In this document: positions 7,188 to 14,649 of the stretch, piece after piece
How the letters are laid out: each line of letters starts with the position of its first letter
Position numbering within the stretch: position 1 is the first letter of the stretch
Source of the DNA: Dehalococcoidales bacterium
GTDB lineage: Bacteria; Chloroflexota; Dehalococcoidia; Dehalococcoidales; RBG-16-60-22
Direction of reading: 5' to 3'
Length of the DNA: 37,352 nt
NCBI GenBank assembly: GCA_028712355.1
Contig: JAQTQH010000001.1
Coordinates: 73,864-111,215, forward strand
The notes under the pieces: generated by a model
Databases searched by the model: none
Seen by the model: the letters and a program-made list of their open reading frames with translations, nothing else
Told to the model about the DNA's origin: nothing
Position numbers and translations under genes: made by a program

Positions 7188-8072
7188 ATGGCAGAGTTTT
7201 TACAATATGTGATTACCGGTCTGGCGGTGGGCATGGTCTATTCCCTGATTGCCCTCGGCTTTGTGCTGGTGTGGAAATCGAGCAGCGTGGCGAACCTGGC
7301 GCTGGGGCAGATTGTGCTGCTTTCTTCATGGTTCACCTACGGCATGCTGACACAGGCGGGCTTTCCTCTCTGGATAGCTCTGCCGCTGGTCATCCTCTTC
7401 GCCCTGGGGCTGGGCTGGGTCATCGAGCGCTTCACTCTGCGCCCCCTCATCGCGCAACCCATCCTGGCGCTCATCACGGTGACGCTGGGGCTGGGCTACT
7501 TCATCGAGGGTATCGTGCACTTTGTCTGGCCATGGAGCGTGGCGGCGCTGCCCCGCATCTTCCCCCAGTCAGTCGTCCATATCGGCCCGGCGGTTGTCTC
7601 GCAAGAATACCTCTGGGTCGTCGGCATCTCGCTGGTCGTCTTTATCGTCCTGACTTTGTTCTTCCGCTATCACCGCATGGGTATCGCCATGCGCGCCACC
7701 GCTGATGACCAGAAGGCGGTGCAAGCCTGCGGAATCCCGGTCACGGTCGTCTTTTCCCGCTCTTGGATGTTCGCCTGCGTGGTCGCCGCCATCAGCGGCA
7801 TCCTTATTTCCAGCATCGGCGGAATTACCTACGGGCTGGTCGAGACCGGATTGAAAGCCTTTTCCGTGGTGATTTTAGGCGGGCTCGATTCGTTCGGGGG
7901 CGCCATGCTGGCGGGACCCATCATCGGGCTGGCGGAGAGCGTGGGGGGCGGTTACCTGACGCCGGTTTTATGGGCGGGGGTCAAGGACATCATCCCCTTC
8001 ATCATGATTATTATCGTCATGGTCATTAAACCTTACGGGCTGTTCGGTGAACAGCGCATCGAGAGGATATAA
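7188..8072 (+). CDS. livH: Branched-chain amino acid-type ABC transporter permease LivH
   Basis: This 294-residue polytopic membrane protein starts MAEFLQYVITGLAVGMVYSLIALGFVLVWKSS, the classic LivH N-terminus. A run of eight or so hydrophobic segments follows, with the permease signature around GMAMRATADDQKAVQACGI-like residues (here GIAMRATADDQKAVQACGI) and the IVMVIKPYGLFGE end. I place the start at ATG 7188 (AAGGA upstream) because the longer frame begins inside the palindromic repeat. Its stop codon abuts the livM start. LivH and LivM together form the membrane channel of a HAAT-family importer; members of this family carry branched-chain amino acids, amides, aromatic acids or other carboxylates. 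Confidence 0.93.
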   Translation: MAEFLQYVITGLAVGMVYSLIALGFVLVWKSSSVANLALGQIVLLSSWFTYGMLTQAGFPLWIALPLVILFALGLGWVIERFTLRPLIAQPILALITVTLGLGYFIEGIVHFVWPWSVAALPRIFPQSVVHIGPAVVSQEYLWVVGISLVVFIVLTLFFRYHRMGIAMRATADDQKAVQACGIPVTVVFSRSWMFACVVAAISGILISSIGGITYGLVETGLKAFSVVILGGLDSFGGAMLAGPIIGLAESVGGGYLTPVLWAGVKDIIPFIMIIIVMVIKPYGLFGEQRIERI

Positions 8073-9125
8073 ATGAGTCTACCCTGTGGCACACGTAACT
8101 ACACCTACGCCGATGACATGGCGATTATGCGTACCAGGACGCACCAGGTCCTGTTTATTGTTTTTCTCGTTTTGCTGTTCACCGCGCCGTACTACCTGGG
8201 CAACTACTGGCTGGGGGTGGTCAACCTCATCGGCATTACGCTGATTGCCGCCCTGGGCTTGAACCTGCTCATGGGCTACTGCGGGCAGCTTTCCATCGGG
8301 CATGCCGGCTTCATTGCCGTGGGCGCCTACACTACCGCCGTACTTACCGGGCGCTTCGAATTACCTTTCCTGGTTGGGCTTCTCGGCGCGGGACTGATGG
8401 CGGGGCTGGTGGGGCTTATCTTCGGGCTGCCTTCCATCCGCGTCAAGGGGTTCTACCTTGCCATCACGACCATCGCGGCGCAGATTATCATCATCTGGGT
8501 CATCAACCACTGGAGCCTGACCGGCGGATTTGTCGGTATAAAAGTGCCCTATGCTTCTATCGGCGGACTGGTGTTCCGCAGCGAGTCCAGCCAGTTCTAT
8601 TTGATTATGACCATAGCTGCGCTGTGCACCTTCTGCGCCAAGAACCTGGCGCGGACACGGGTAGGCCGGGCGTTCATCGCCGTGCGGGACAATGACCTCG
8701 CCGCCGAGGTAATGGGCATCAACCTGCTCTACTATAAGCTGCTCGCCTTCTTCATCGGCTGTTTTCTGGCGGGCATCGCCGGGGCGCTCCTTGCCCACTG
8801 GATCGGCTACATGCAGACCGAACAGTTCAGCCTCACGGAGTCCATTCTGTACGTGGGTATGATTATTATCGGCGGTCTGGGTACCACGCTGGGTCCCATC
8901 CTGGGCGTCGTCTTCATCCGCCTGCTCCAGCAGGTACTGGCAACACAGATTGTCCCATTTTTGGAAGAAACCATGACCTTTCTGCCTTCCGGGTTTGCCA
9001 CCGGCATTGGCCCCATGATTTTCGGGTTAGCCATTATCCTGTTCCTTATCATCGAACCCCGGGGCATGGCGCACCGCTGGAATCTGTTCAAGTCGGCTTA
9101 CCACCTCTGGCCTTTTTCCTATTAG
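8073..9125 (+). CDS. livM: Branched-chain amino acid-type ABC transporter permease LivM
   Basis: This 350-residue integral membrane protein has the LivM features IALGLNLLMGYCGQLSIGHAGF-type segment (here AALGLNLLMGYCGQLSIGHA), GLPSIRVKGFYLAITT, ARTRVGRAFIAVRDNDLAAEVMGIN (the cytoplasmic coupling loop) and GGLGTTLGPILG. The ATG directly follows the livH stop, and GAGAGG overlaps the end of livH, so the two are translationally linked. It has an N-terminal extension of about 25 residues before the first membrane segment. It pairs with LivH as the translocation channel. Confidence 0.93.
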   Translation: MSLPCGTRNYTYADDMAIMRTRTHQVLFIVFLVLLFTAPYYLGNYWLGVVNLIGITLIAALGLNLLMGYCGQLSIGHAGFIAVGAYTTAVLTGRFELPFLVGLLGAGLMAGLVGLIFGLPSIRVKGFYLAITTIAAQIIIIWVINHWSLTGGFVGIKVPYASIGGLVFRSESSQFYLIMTIAALCTFCAKNLARTRVGRAFIAVRDNDLAAEVMGINLLYYKLLAFFIGCFLAGIAGALLAHWIGYMQTEQFSLTESILYVGMIIIGGLGTTLGPILGVVFIRLLQQVLATQIVPFLEETMTFLPSGFATGIGPMIFGLAIILFLIIEPRGMAHRWNLFKSAYHLWPFSY

Positions 9126-9202
9126 TTCCATGAGGAGGAACAAAGTTATGTAGGTGTCAGTATTTTCAACGATAACTACTTGAAAAATATTAGAGGAGAA
9201 CT

Positions 9203-10459
9203 GTGAAAAAGACATTAATATTAGTATCCCTGTTCCTCTGCCTGGCGCTGCTGCTGGGCACCCTGCCGCTTTCCGCCTGCGGCAAGCCCGCCGCGGAAAA
9301 ATTCCTCAAAGTAGGCATGATGACCCCCTCGACGGGTGCTGCTGCGGAAAAGGGCGCGCCGGGCGGCGATGGCGTCCGCGATGCCATCGAGTACATCAAT
9401 AACGAACTGGGCGGAGTCAACGGCATTCCCATCAAACTACTCTGGAGAGACAGCGGCTACGATGCCAGCAAAGCTGCCACCATCGTCAAAGAGTATATGG
9501 CAGAAGGCGCCCTCATGTTCACCACCCATGCTTCGGCGGAAATGACCTGGGTCATGGAACTGGCTAACCGCGCCGAGTTTCCCGGTATGGCAACCTATAC
9601 CGCACCAAACATTTACCGCCCGCCCCAGCACATCTACGGGCAATTGCCGGACTACGGCGACGACTGGAGCGCCTTTGCCGATTATTATTTGAAGAACATC
9701 TGGAAAGGTAGCGGCAAACCCCGGATGGCGCTGCACCTGCTCAACAACTCCACCGGCTACGGCGCCCGCGACGCCGCCAAGGCGCTGGCGGACAAGATGG
9801 GCATTGAAATCGTGGCAATCGAAGAACACACAGCCACCTCTATCTCGGAAACCGATAGTCTGAACCGCATTAAAGCCGCCAAGGCGGATGTGCTTTATAT
9901 TTCCAGCACCCCCAAACCCACCGCCCTCATCGTCAAAAACGCCCGCGAGCTGGGGATGTTCCCCGCGATGACCATCGGTTCGGGACATGCCGGGCTGACC
10001 AAGGCGCTCGTTGACCTTGCCGGCGCCGATGTAGCGGAAGGCGTTTATGGCGTGTTCCCCACGGTAAGCTGGGGCGATAATGTGCCCGGCATGGCGAAAA
10101 TAGTGGAGTACGCCCAGAAGCTGCACCCCGCGGATGTCGGCAACCTGGACTACCTCTCATGCTGGTCGGCAGCCCTGACTGTCGCCGAGATTCTCAAGAC
10201 AACATTGGAAACAACCAGCTACGATGTGCTCGCCAAGGGCAACGTGGAATCCTGGCGCGCCATCGAGAAGAACGGCATCCAGAAGCTGAACTATGATGCC
10301 GCCGGCCTGCATGGCCCTGCGAAGTATGTCGAGGGGGACAACCGCCTCGCCAAGTCGGTGCGCGTTCTCCAGGTAAAAAGCGGGCAGATAGTGCCGGTAA
10401 GCAACTGGGTGGATGCCCCGGTGGTCAAATACGAGGAATATAGCTGGTTCGGTAATTAA
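9203..10459 (+). CDS. ABC transporter substrate-binding lipoprotein, LivK/HAAT type
   Basis: The protein is 418 residues long. Residues 1-25 form a lipoprotein signal peptide ending in the lipobox LSAC, with Cys26 as the lipidated residue. The mature part has the Peripla_BP_6 pattern: LKVGMMTPSTGAAA near the start, a DGVRDAIEYINNELGG helix, and a STGYGARDAAKALADKMG inter-lobe segment. GTG 9203 is chosen because AGAGGAG precedes it and the signal peptide begins there. It would be tethered to the outer face of the cytoplasmic membrane and deliver ligand to LivHM. Binding-site residues do not identify the ligand. The 77-bp gap before it holds a curious start-stop (see findings). Confidence 0.92.
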   Translation: MKKTLILVSLFLCLALLLGTLPLSACGKPAAEKFLKVGMMTPSTGAAAEKGAPGGDGVRDAIEYINNELGGVNGIPIKLLWRDSGYDASKAATIVKEYMAEGALMFTTHASAEMTWVMELANRAEFPGMATYTAPNIYRPPQHIYGQLPDYGDDWSAFADYYLKNIWKGSGKPRMALHLLNNSTGYGARDAAKALADKMGIEIVAIEEHTATSISETDSLNRIKAAKADVLYISSTPKPTALIVKNARELGMFPAMTIGSGHAGLTKALVDLAGADVAEGVYGVFPTVSWGDNVPGMAKIVEYAQKLHPADVGNLDYLSCWSAALTVAEILKTTLETTSYDVLAKGNVESWRAIEKNGIQKLNYDAAGLHGPAKYVEGDNRLAKSVRVLQVKSGQIVPVSNWVDAPVVKYEEYSWFGN

Positions 10460-10472
10460 TAGATAGTATTTG

Positions 10473-10549
10473 TGTCATTGCGAGCGAAGCGCAGCAATCT
10501 CTCAAGCGTACGGTATTGCTTCGGGCGGCATGACGCCCTCGCAATGACA
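10473..10549 (+). repeat. TGTCATTGCGAG-type palindromic repeat, copy 2
   Basis: TGTCATTGCGAGCGAAGCG at the left and CTCGCAATGACA at the right are inverted copies, with AGCAATCTC and GTATTGCTTC as inner arms. It sits between the substrate-binding gene and livF and can form one long hairpin. A TATAAT at 10582-10587 just downstream could be the -10 of a livF promoter, but the -35 is weak. Confidence 0.8.
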
Positions 10550-10619
10550 CGGTGAATGTTTAGTCGGTTTCTCTCATGCAGTATAATGCAAGAAGCGTTA
10601 TGGCCGGAAGGAAGATTAA

Positions 10620-11411
10620 ATGCTTAAGCTGAACAACATTGAGGTCACCTATCTCAATGTTATCCGCGTGCTGCACGGCGTCTCCCTCAACGTGCCGGAG
10701 GGCGCTATTGTTGCGTTGCTGGGTGCCAACGGCGCAGGGAAGAGCACCACACTCAAAGCTATCTCCGGGCTGCTGCGCGTGGAAGAAGGCGAGGTCACCG
10801 ACGGCAGCATTGAGTGGAACGGCGAGCGAATCGATAAGAAAGGCGCCGAGGAAATCGGGCGGCTGGGCATCCTCCAGGCGCTGGAAGGCCGGCGCGTCTT
10901 CGGGCACCTGACCGCCGAGGAGAACCTGATGGTGGGAGCATTCACCCGCCGCGACCGGCGCGCCGTCAAGAGCGACCTTGAGATGGTCTATCATTATTTC
11001 CCACGCCTCAAAGACCTGCGGCATAATACCGCCGGTTACCTCTCGGGCGGCGAACAGCAGATGCTGGTCATCGGGCGCGCCATGATGGCGACCCCCAAAT
11101 TGATGATGCTCGATGAGCCGTCGCTGGGGCTGGCGCCTCTGCTGGTGGAGGAAATCTACAATATCATCAAGCGGTTCAACACCGAGCAGAAGACCTCGGT
11201 ACTGCTGGTGGAACAGAACGTGCGTATTGCATTAAGTATTGCCAACTACGGCTATGTTATGGAAAACGGCCGCGTCGTGCTGGACGGCACCGCCGATTTC
11301 CTGCGCAACAACGAGGACGTGAAGGAGTTTTACATCGGACTGTCCGCCGTCGGGGCGAAGAAAAGCTACCGGGAAGTGAAACATTATAAAAGGCGCAAGC
11401 GATGGCTGTAA
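10620..11411 (+). CDS. livF: ABC transporter ATP-binding protein LivF
   Basis: This ATPase subunit of 263 residues powers the HAAT importer. The Walker A motif GANGAGKST is at residues 35-43, the signature LSGGEQQ at about 141, and the Walker B motif LMMLDEPSLGLAP shortly after it, with the LLVEQNVRIAL H-loop region in LivF form. The start ATG has GGAAGGAAG upstream. A basic tail of about 25 residues (from GAKKSYREVKHYKRRKRWL) extends beyond the usual LivF end, and the last codons overlap the next gene by 10 bp. The partner ATPase LivG is encoded elsewhere in the window, on the other strand. Confidence 0.95.
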   Translation: MLKLNNIEVTYLNVIRVLHGVSLNVPEGAIVALLGANGAGKSTTLKAISGLLRVEEGEVTDGSIEWNGERIDKKGAEEIGRLGILQALEGRRVFGHLTAEENLMVGAFTRRDRRAVKSDLEMVYHYFPRLKDLRHNTAGYLSGGEQQMLVIGRAMMATPKLMMLDEPSLGLAPLLVEEIYNIIKRFNTEQKTSVLLVEQNVRIALSIANYGYVMENGRVVLDGTADFLRNNEDVKEFYIGLSAVGAKKSYREVKHYKRRKRWL

Positions 11412-12679
11412 AGAAGGACTATTACGACGAACTGGAGACCATGACATCAGAGGCGCGCGAGAAGTATCGGAACGAGAAGCTGGCGGAGACCGTCAGTCAC
11501 GCCTATCGCTACGCGCCGACCGCGAGAGAAATCTTCGATAAAGCCGGCGTCAAGCCGGAGCAGGTGCGCACCGTCAAAGACCTGGAAAAGCTGCCCGTCA
11601 CCCGCAAGAACGACCTGATTGAGTTGCAGAAGAAGCACCCGCCCTACGGCGGCTTGCTCTGCGTCGCGCCGGAAGAAGTCGACCGTGTCTTCATCTCCCC
11701 GGGGCCGCTTTACGAGCCTATCCAGCACGCCGATATACGGTGGTTTGCCAGGGCATTCTGGGCGGCCGGTTTCCGCAAGGGCGACGTGGTGATGAACACC
11801 TTTACCTATCACCTCTCGCCGGCGGGCATCCTCTTTCATGAAGCCATCCGCGATTGCGGTGCCACGGCAATACCGATGGGCACCGGCAACACGGAAATCC
11901 AGGTGCAGACCATGCGAGACCTCAAAGTGACCGGCTTTGTGGGGACGCCCACTTTTTTGATGAACGTTATTAAGCGGGCGGAAGAACTGGGACTAAAGCC
12001 GCGCACCGACTTTGCCCTGACCAAAGCCTGGTTCACCGGCGAGATGCTGCCGACCTCGCTGCGCAAGACATTTGAAGAGGACTATCATATTAATACGTCG
12101 CAGGCTTACGCCGTCACCGAGCCGGGCGGCGCCATCGCCTACGAATGCCCGCAGAAATCGGGCTTGCATTTCATGGACGAGTACGTCATCGAGATTATCG
12201 ACCCGCAGACGGGCAAGCAGCTTGGCCCCGGCGAGGTGGGCGAAATCGTGGTAACGCCCATTCACAATCGGCAGTGGGGGCTTATCCGCTTCGGCACCGG
12301 CGACCTCTCCTCCTATACGACCGAAAGATGTCCCTGCGGGCGGACGGCAGACCGACTGAGCGGCATTGTGGGGCGTGCCGGGGATGCGGTAAAGGTGCGG
12401 GGGATGTTTGTGGTGGGCAGGCAGGCGGAACAGGTGCTGGCGGGCTTTGGGACAGTCTCGCGCTTTCAACTGGTGGTCACCCGGCAGGAACACCGCGATG
12501 AAATGACCCTCAAGCTTGAGCTCAAGGACGACAAGGCGGATATGCAGGAGCTAGCGAAGGGCATAAACCAGAAGTTCCAGGATGTCTGCCGGGTCAAGCC
12601 GGACAAAATCGAGTTCGTTAAGGCAGGTGTAATTCCTGAAAAAGCGCCGAAGATAGTGGATGAGCGGAAGTGGACGTAG
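11402..12679 (+). CDS. Phenylacetate-CoA ligase (PaaK)-like adenylate-forming enzyme
   Basis: This 425-residue protein has the PaaK overall plan. The N-terminal YRNEKLAETVSHAYRYAPTAREIFDKAG matches the family's opening helices. AYAVTEPGGAIAYEC stands in the acceptor-site position, IRFGTGDLSSY carries the adenylate Asp, CPCGRTADRLSGIVGRAGDAVKVRGMFV is the classic hinge, and a C-terminal ACT-like domain follows. Unusually, the Ser/Thr-rich AMP loop SSGTTGKP is replaced by ISPGPLYEP (about residues 97-105). Either this is a diverged subfamily or the protein has altered nucleotide handling. It overlaps livF and therefore belongs to the transporter transcript. The aromatic or aliphatic acid substrate is unknown. 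Confidence 0.85.
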   Translation: MAVKKDYYDELETMTSEAREKYRNEKLAETVSHAYRYAPTAREIFDKAGVKPEQVRTVKDLEKLPVTRKNDLIELQKKHPPYGGLLCVAPEEVDRVFISPGPLYEPIQHADIRWFARAFWAAGFRKGDVVMNTFTYHLSPAGILFHEAIRDCGATAIPMGTGNTEIQVQTMRDLKVTGFVGTPTFLMNVIKRAEELGLKPRTDFALTKAWFTGEMLPTSLRKTFEEDYHINTSQAYAVTEPGGAIAYECPQKSGLHFMDEYVIEIIDPQTGKQLGPGEVGEIVVTPIHNRQWGLIRFGTGDLSSYTTERCPCGRTADRLSGIVGRAGDAVKVRGMFVVGRQAEQVLAGFGTVSRFQLVVTRQEHRDEMTLKLELKDDKADMQELAKGINQKFQDVCRVKPDKIEFVKAGVIPEKAPKIVDERKWT

Positions 12680-12762
12680 AATCTGTGTCATTTCATGGCT
12701 TCGCTTTCCACTAACGGTGAGTCTAATATATTAAGAAGAGGAAATTCTCGCCATAAACTATA

Positions 12763-12842
12763 CTAGTGTAGTGTCTCAAAGACAGCTTTACAATGGGCGA
12801 CCTTAGATTCATTGTCAAGATATTACGGTTACACTACACTAG
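12763..12842 (+). mobile_element. MITE-like element with perfect inverted ends, TA-flanked
   Basis: ATACTAGTGTAGTGT (12760-12774) and ACACTACACTAGTAT (12831-12845) are a 15-bp perfect inverted pair separated by 56 bp that code for nothing. Trimmed to CTAGTGTAGTGT...ACACTACACTAG, the element is 80 bp and flanked by TA on both sides, the target duplication typical of IS630/Tc1-mariner elements. A weaker internal pair (ACAATG/CATTGT) could extend the hairpin. No transposase is present, so it could be mobilised only in trans. Confidence 0.5.
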
Positions 12843-12881
12843 TATTTAAATAACAGTATAATTTTTTATTATAAAGTTAAA

Positions 12882-13514
12882 ATGACAGAATTTGATGCGA
12901 TGAAACACTATCTAGAAATGGACGCCGAGGTAAACAAGATTCGAACGAAACTCAACTTCCAGAGGGCTGTGCAGAATAGCTTCAAGTTTCTGGTAGATAA
13001 ATATGGTTTTCATTGTCTAGGGGCTAATTTGTTATTGGTAAAGTATGAATCAAAAGATATATTCGTAAAGATCTACCACGACCGTCTATCTTATGAAATA
13101 GAACTGTACATCGGACTTAAAGCCAAAAATCCCGACAAAGAAATAGGGTATACCCTAGTAGAGATAATGAATATGGCTGGTGATGAGACTTTTATAGATT
13201 TTAAAGCAAGAACATGCACAGAAATGGCAGACAATATAAAAAAAGTCTCGGATTTAATAATGAAGTATGGGACTAAAGCGCTTGAGGGTGACGCTGATTT
13301 CTTTTCTCAATTAGATGCCATTAGGAAGAAAAACTCATGCAAAACCATGATTGAGGAAAAAGAGAAATATATTACTCCAGATGTCGAAAGAGCCTGGAAA
13401 AAACGAGACTATAAACAGGTGGCAAAATTGTACGGGGCTTATGAAAATTACTTAACTCAAGGCGAAAAACTTAAGCTTGAATATGCTCGAAAACAGTTGA
13501 ACCTAATGAAGTAA
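12882..13514 (+). CDS. Unknown AT-rich orphan gene
   Basis: This 210-residue protein is not recognised. It is mainly predicted helical and charged, rich in Lys and Glu, with no signal peptide or membrane segment. The most conserved-looking stretch is FKFLVDKYGFHCLGANLLLVKYESK near residues 34-58, followed by a strand-like FVKIYHDRLSYEIELYIGL. AT content and codon use differ sharply from the neighbours, and a MITE-like element lies just upstream, so recent acquisition is likely. AT-rich sequence with TATAAT at 12857-12862 could provide a promoter; the Shine-Dalgarno site is weak. It lies between the paaK-like gene and livG and probably has nothing to do with transport. Confidence 0.75.
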   Translation: MTEFDAMKHYLEMDAEVNKIRTKLNFQRAVQNSFKFLVDKYGFHCLGANLLLVKYESKDIFVKIYHDRLSYEIELYIGLKAKNPDKEIGYTLVEIMNMAGDETFIDFKARTCTEMADNIKKVSDLIMKYGTKALEGDADFFSQLDAIRKKNSCKTMIEEKEKYITPDVERAWKKRDYKQVAKLYGAYENYLTQGEKLKLEYARKQLNLMK

Positions 13515-13567
13515 GAACAATAGCCTTTCGGTTAGACAGACTCACCACGAGCGGAAACAGTCCTGCT

Positions 13568-14398
13568 TTATTTCTTCTCTTCGCCGAGGTAGGCGGCAAT
13601 CACCTGCGGGTTGCTCTTGACCTCTTCCGGAGTGCCTTCGGCAATCTTGCGCCCGAAGTCCAGCACGGCGATGCGGTCGGCCAGGTCCATCACCACGCCC
13701 ATGTCATGCTCGACGAGGATGATGCAGCTCACCCCATCGCGCAGCACCGGCGTATCCGGGTAGGTCTCGCCCTGCCCCTCGAAAATGTCCACGATAAAGC
13801 GTGCGATGTCCTCTTTCTCTTCCAGGTTCATCCCTGCCATCGGCTCGTCAAGTAAAAGGACTTTAGGCTGCAATGCCAGCGCCCGCCCCAGCTCCACCCT
13901 TTTTCTCATGCCGTAGGGCAGCGAGCCGACTACTTTCTTGCGGATAGGCTCAATTTCCAGAAAGTCGATTATGTCCTCGACGACCCTGCGGTGCGCTACC
14001 TCTTCCTTGTGCGCCGGACCGAAGTACAGGGCGCTGGCGAGGGGATTCTGTTTCATCAGGACATGCCGCGCCGCCATAATGTTGTCCAGGGTGCTCAAGC
14101 CGGTGTACAGCTCGATGTTCTGGAAGGTGCGCGCCAGCCCCATCCTGGCTGCGCGGTCGGGGCGGATGCGAGTGATGCGTTTATCTTCAAAATAGATTTC
14201 CCCCTGCTGCGGCTTGTAGAAACCGTTGATACAGTTCAGCACGCAGGTCTTGCCCGCGCCGTTGGGACCGATAATCGCCAGGATTTCTTTATCCCTGATA
14301 TCCAGGCTGACATCGCTGAGGGCTTTGACGCCACCGAAGGAAAGAGATAGATTCTCGATGCGGATTTTGACGGGACTGCTGCTAGCACTAGCGGTCAC
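13568..14398 (-). CDS. livG: ABC transporter ATP-binding protein LivG
   Basis: This is the second ATPase of the HAAT-type importer, 276 residues. The Walker A motif GPNGAGKT is at residues 44-51. The LivG-type signature reads LPYGMRKRVELGRAL in place of LSGGQ, and the Walker B motif is VLLLDEPMAGMN. The C-terminal VVMDLADRIAVLDFGRKIAEGTPEEV is typical. A LivG loop around ARHVLM and a spacer DTPVLRDGVSC extend it slightly. I chose GTG 14398 because it overlaps the stop of the preceding small gene (GTGA) and lies right before the domain; the frame open to 14479 has no matching residues. It is separated from livHM-livF and oppositely oriented, yet no other livG is present. Confidence 0.93.
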   Translation of the reverse strand: MTASASSSPVKIRIENLSLSFGGVKALSDVSLDIRDKEILAIIGPNGAGKTCVLNCINGFYKPQQGEIYFEDKRITRIRPDRAARMGLARTFQNIELYTGLSTLDNIMAARHVLMKQNPLASALYFGPAHKEEVAHRRVVEDIIDFLEIEPIRKKVVGSLPYGMRKRVELGRALALQPKVLLLDEPMAGMNLEEKEDIARFIVDIFEGQGETYPDTPVLRDGVSCIILVEHDMGVVMDLADRIAVLDFGRKIAEGTPEEVKSNPQVIAAYLGEEKK

Positions 14399-14637
14399 GG
14401 CTGTCCCTTCGCTTTCGCTTGTTCGGCGAGTAGCTTTTCGCGATATTGCATTGCGGAAGGACAATCGGGGCCGGTGCAACCGGTTCCCTTTACCGGCGCT
14501 TTGCTATTTTTGGCTGATTTGTGATATTTCTGATAACCCGTGCATTTTACCGAGCCGTCGCGGTAGACCATGATGGTCACTTCATCGTCAGCAGACTCGC
14601 AGTGAACGGTGGTCGCGGTTACCTGCCAGTTAAACAT
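14395..14637 (-). CDS. Small unknown protein between MBL hydrolase and livG
   Basis: This 80-residue protein is not recognised. The first half looks like a small beta-rich unit (WQVTATTVHCE...EVTIMVYRDGSVKCTGYQKY). The second half is a basic linker with a Cys pair (GTGCTGPDC) and a helical tail. Four cysteines are spread over the sequence and could bind a metal. It starts 12 bp after the hydrolase stop and ends overlapping the GTG of livG. That coupling, plus normal GC and codon use, argues that it is real. Its role is unknown. Confidence 0.65.
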   Translation of the reverse strand: MFNWQVTATTVHCESADDEVTIMVYRDGSVKCTGYQKYHKSAKNSKAPVKGTGCTGPDCPSAMQYREKLLAEQAKAKGQP

Positions 14638-14649
14638 CTTGCCAAATTT

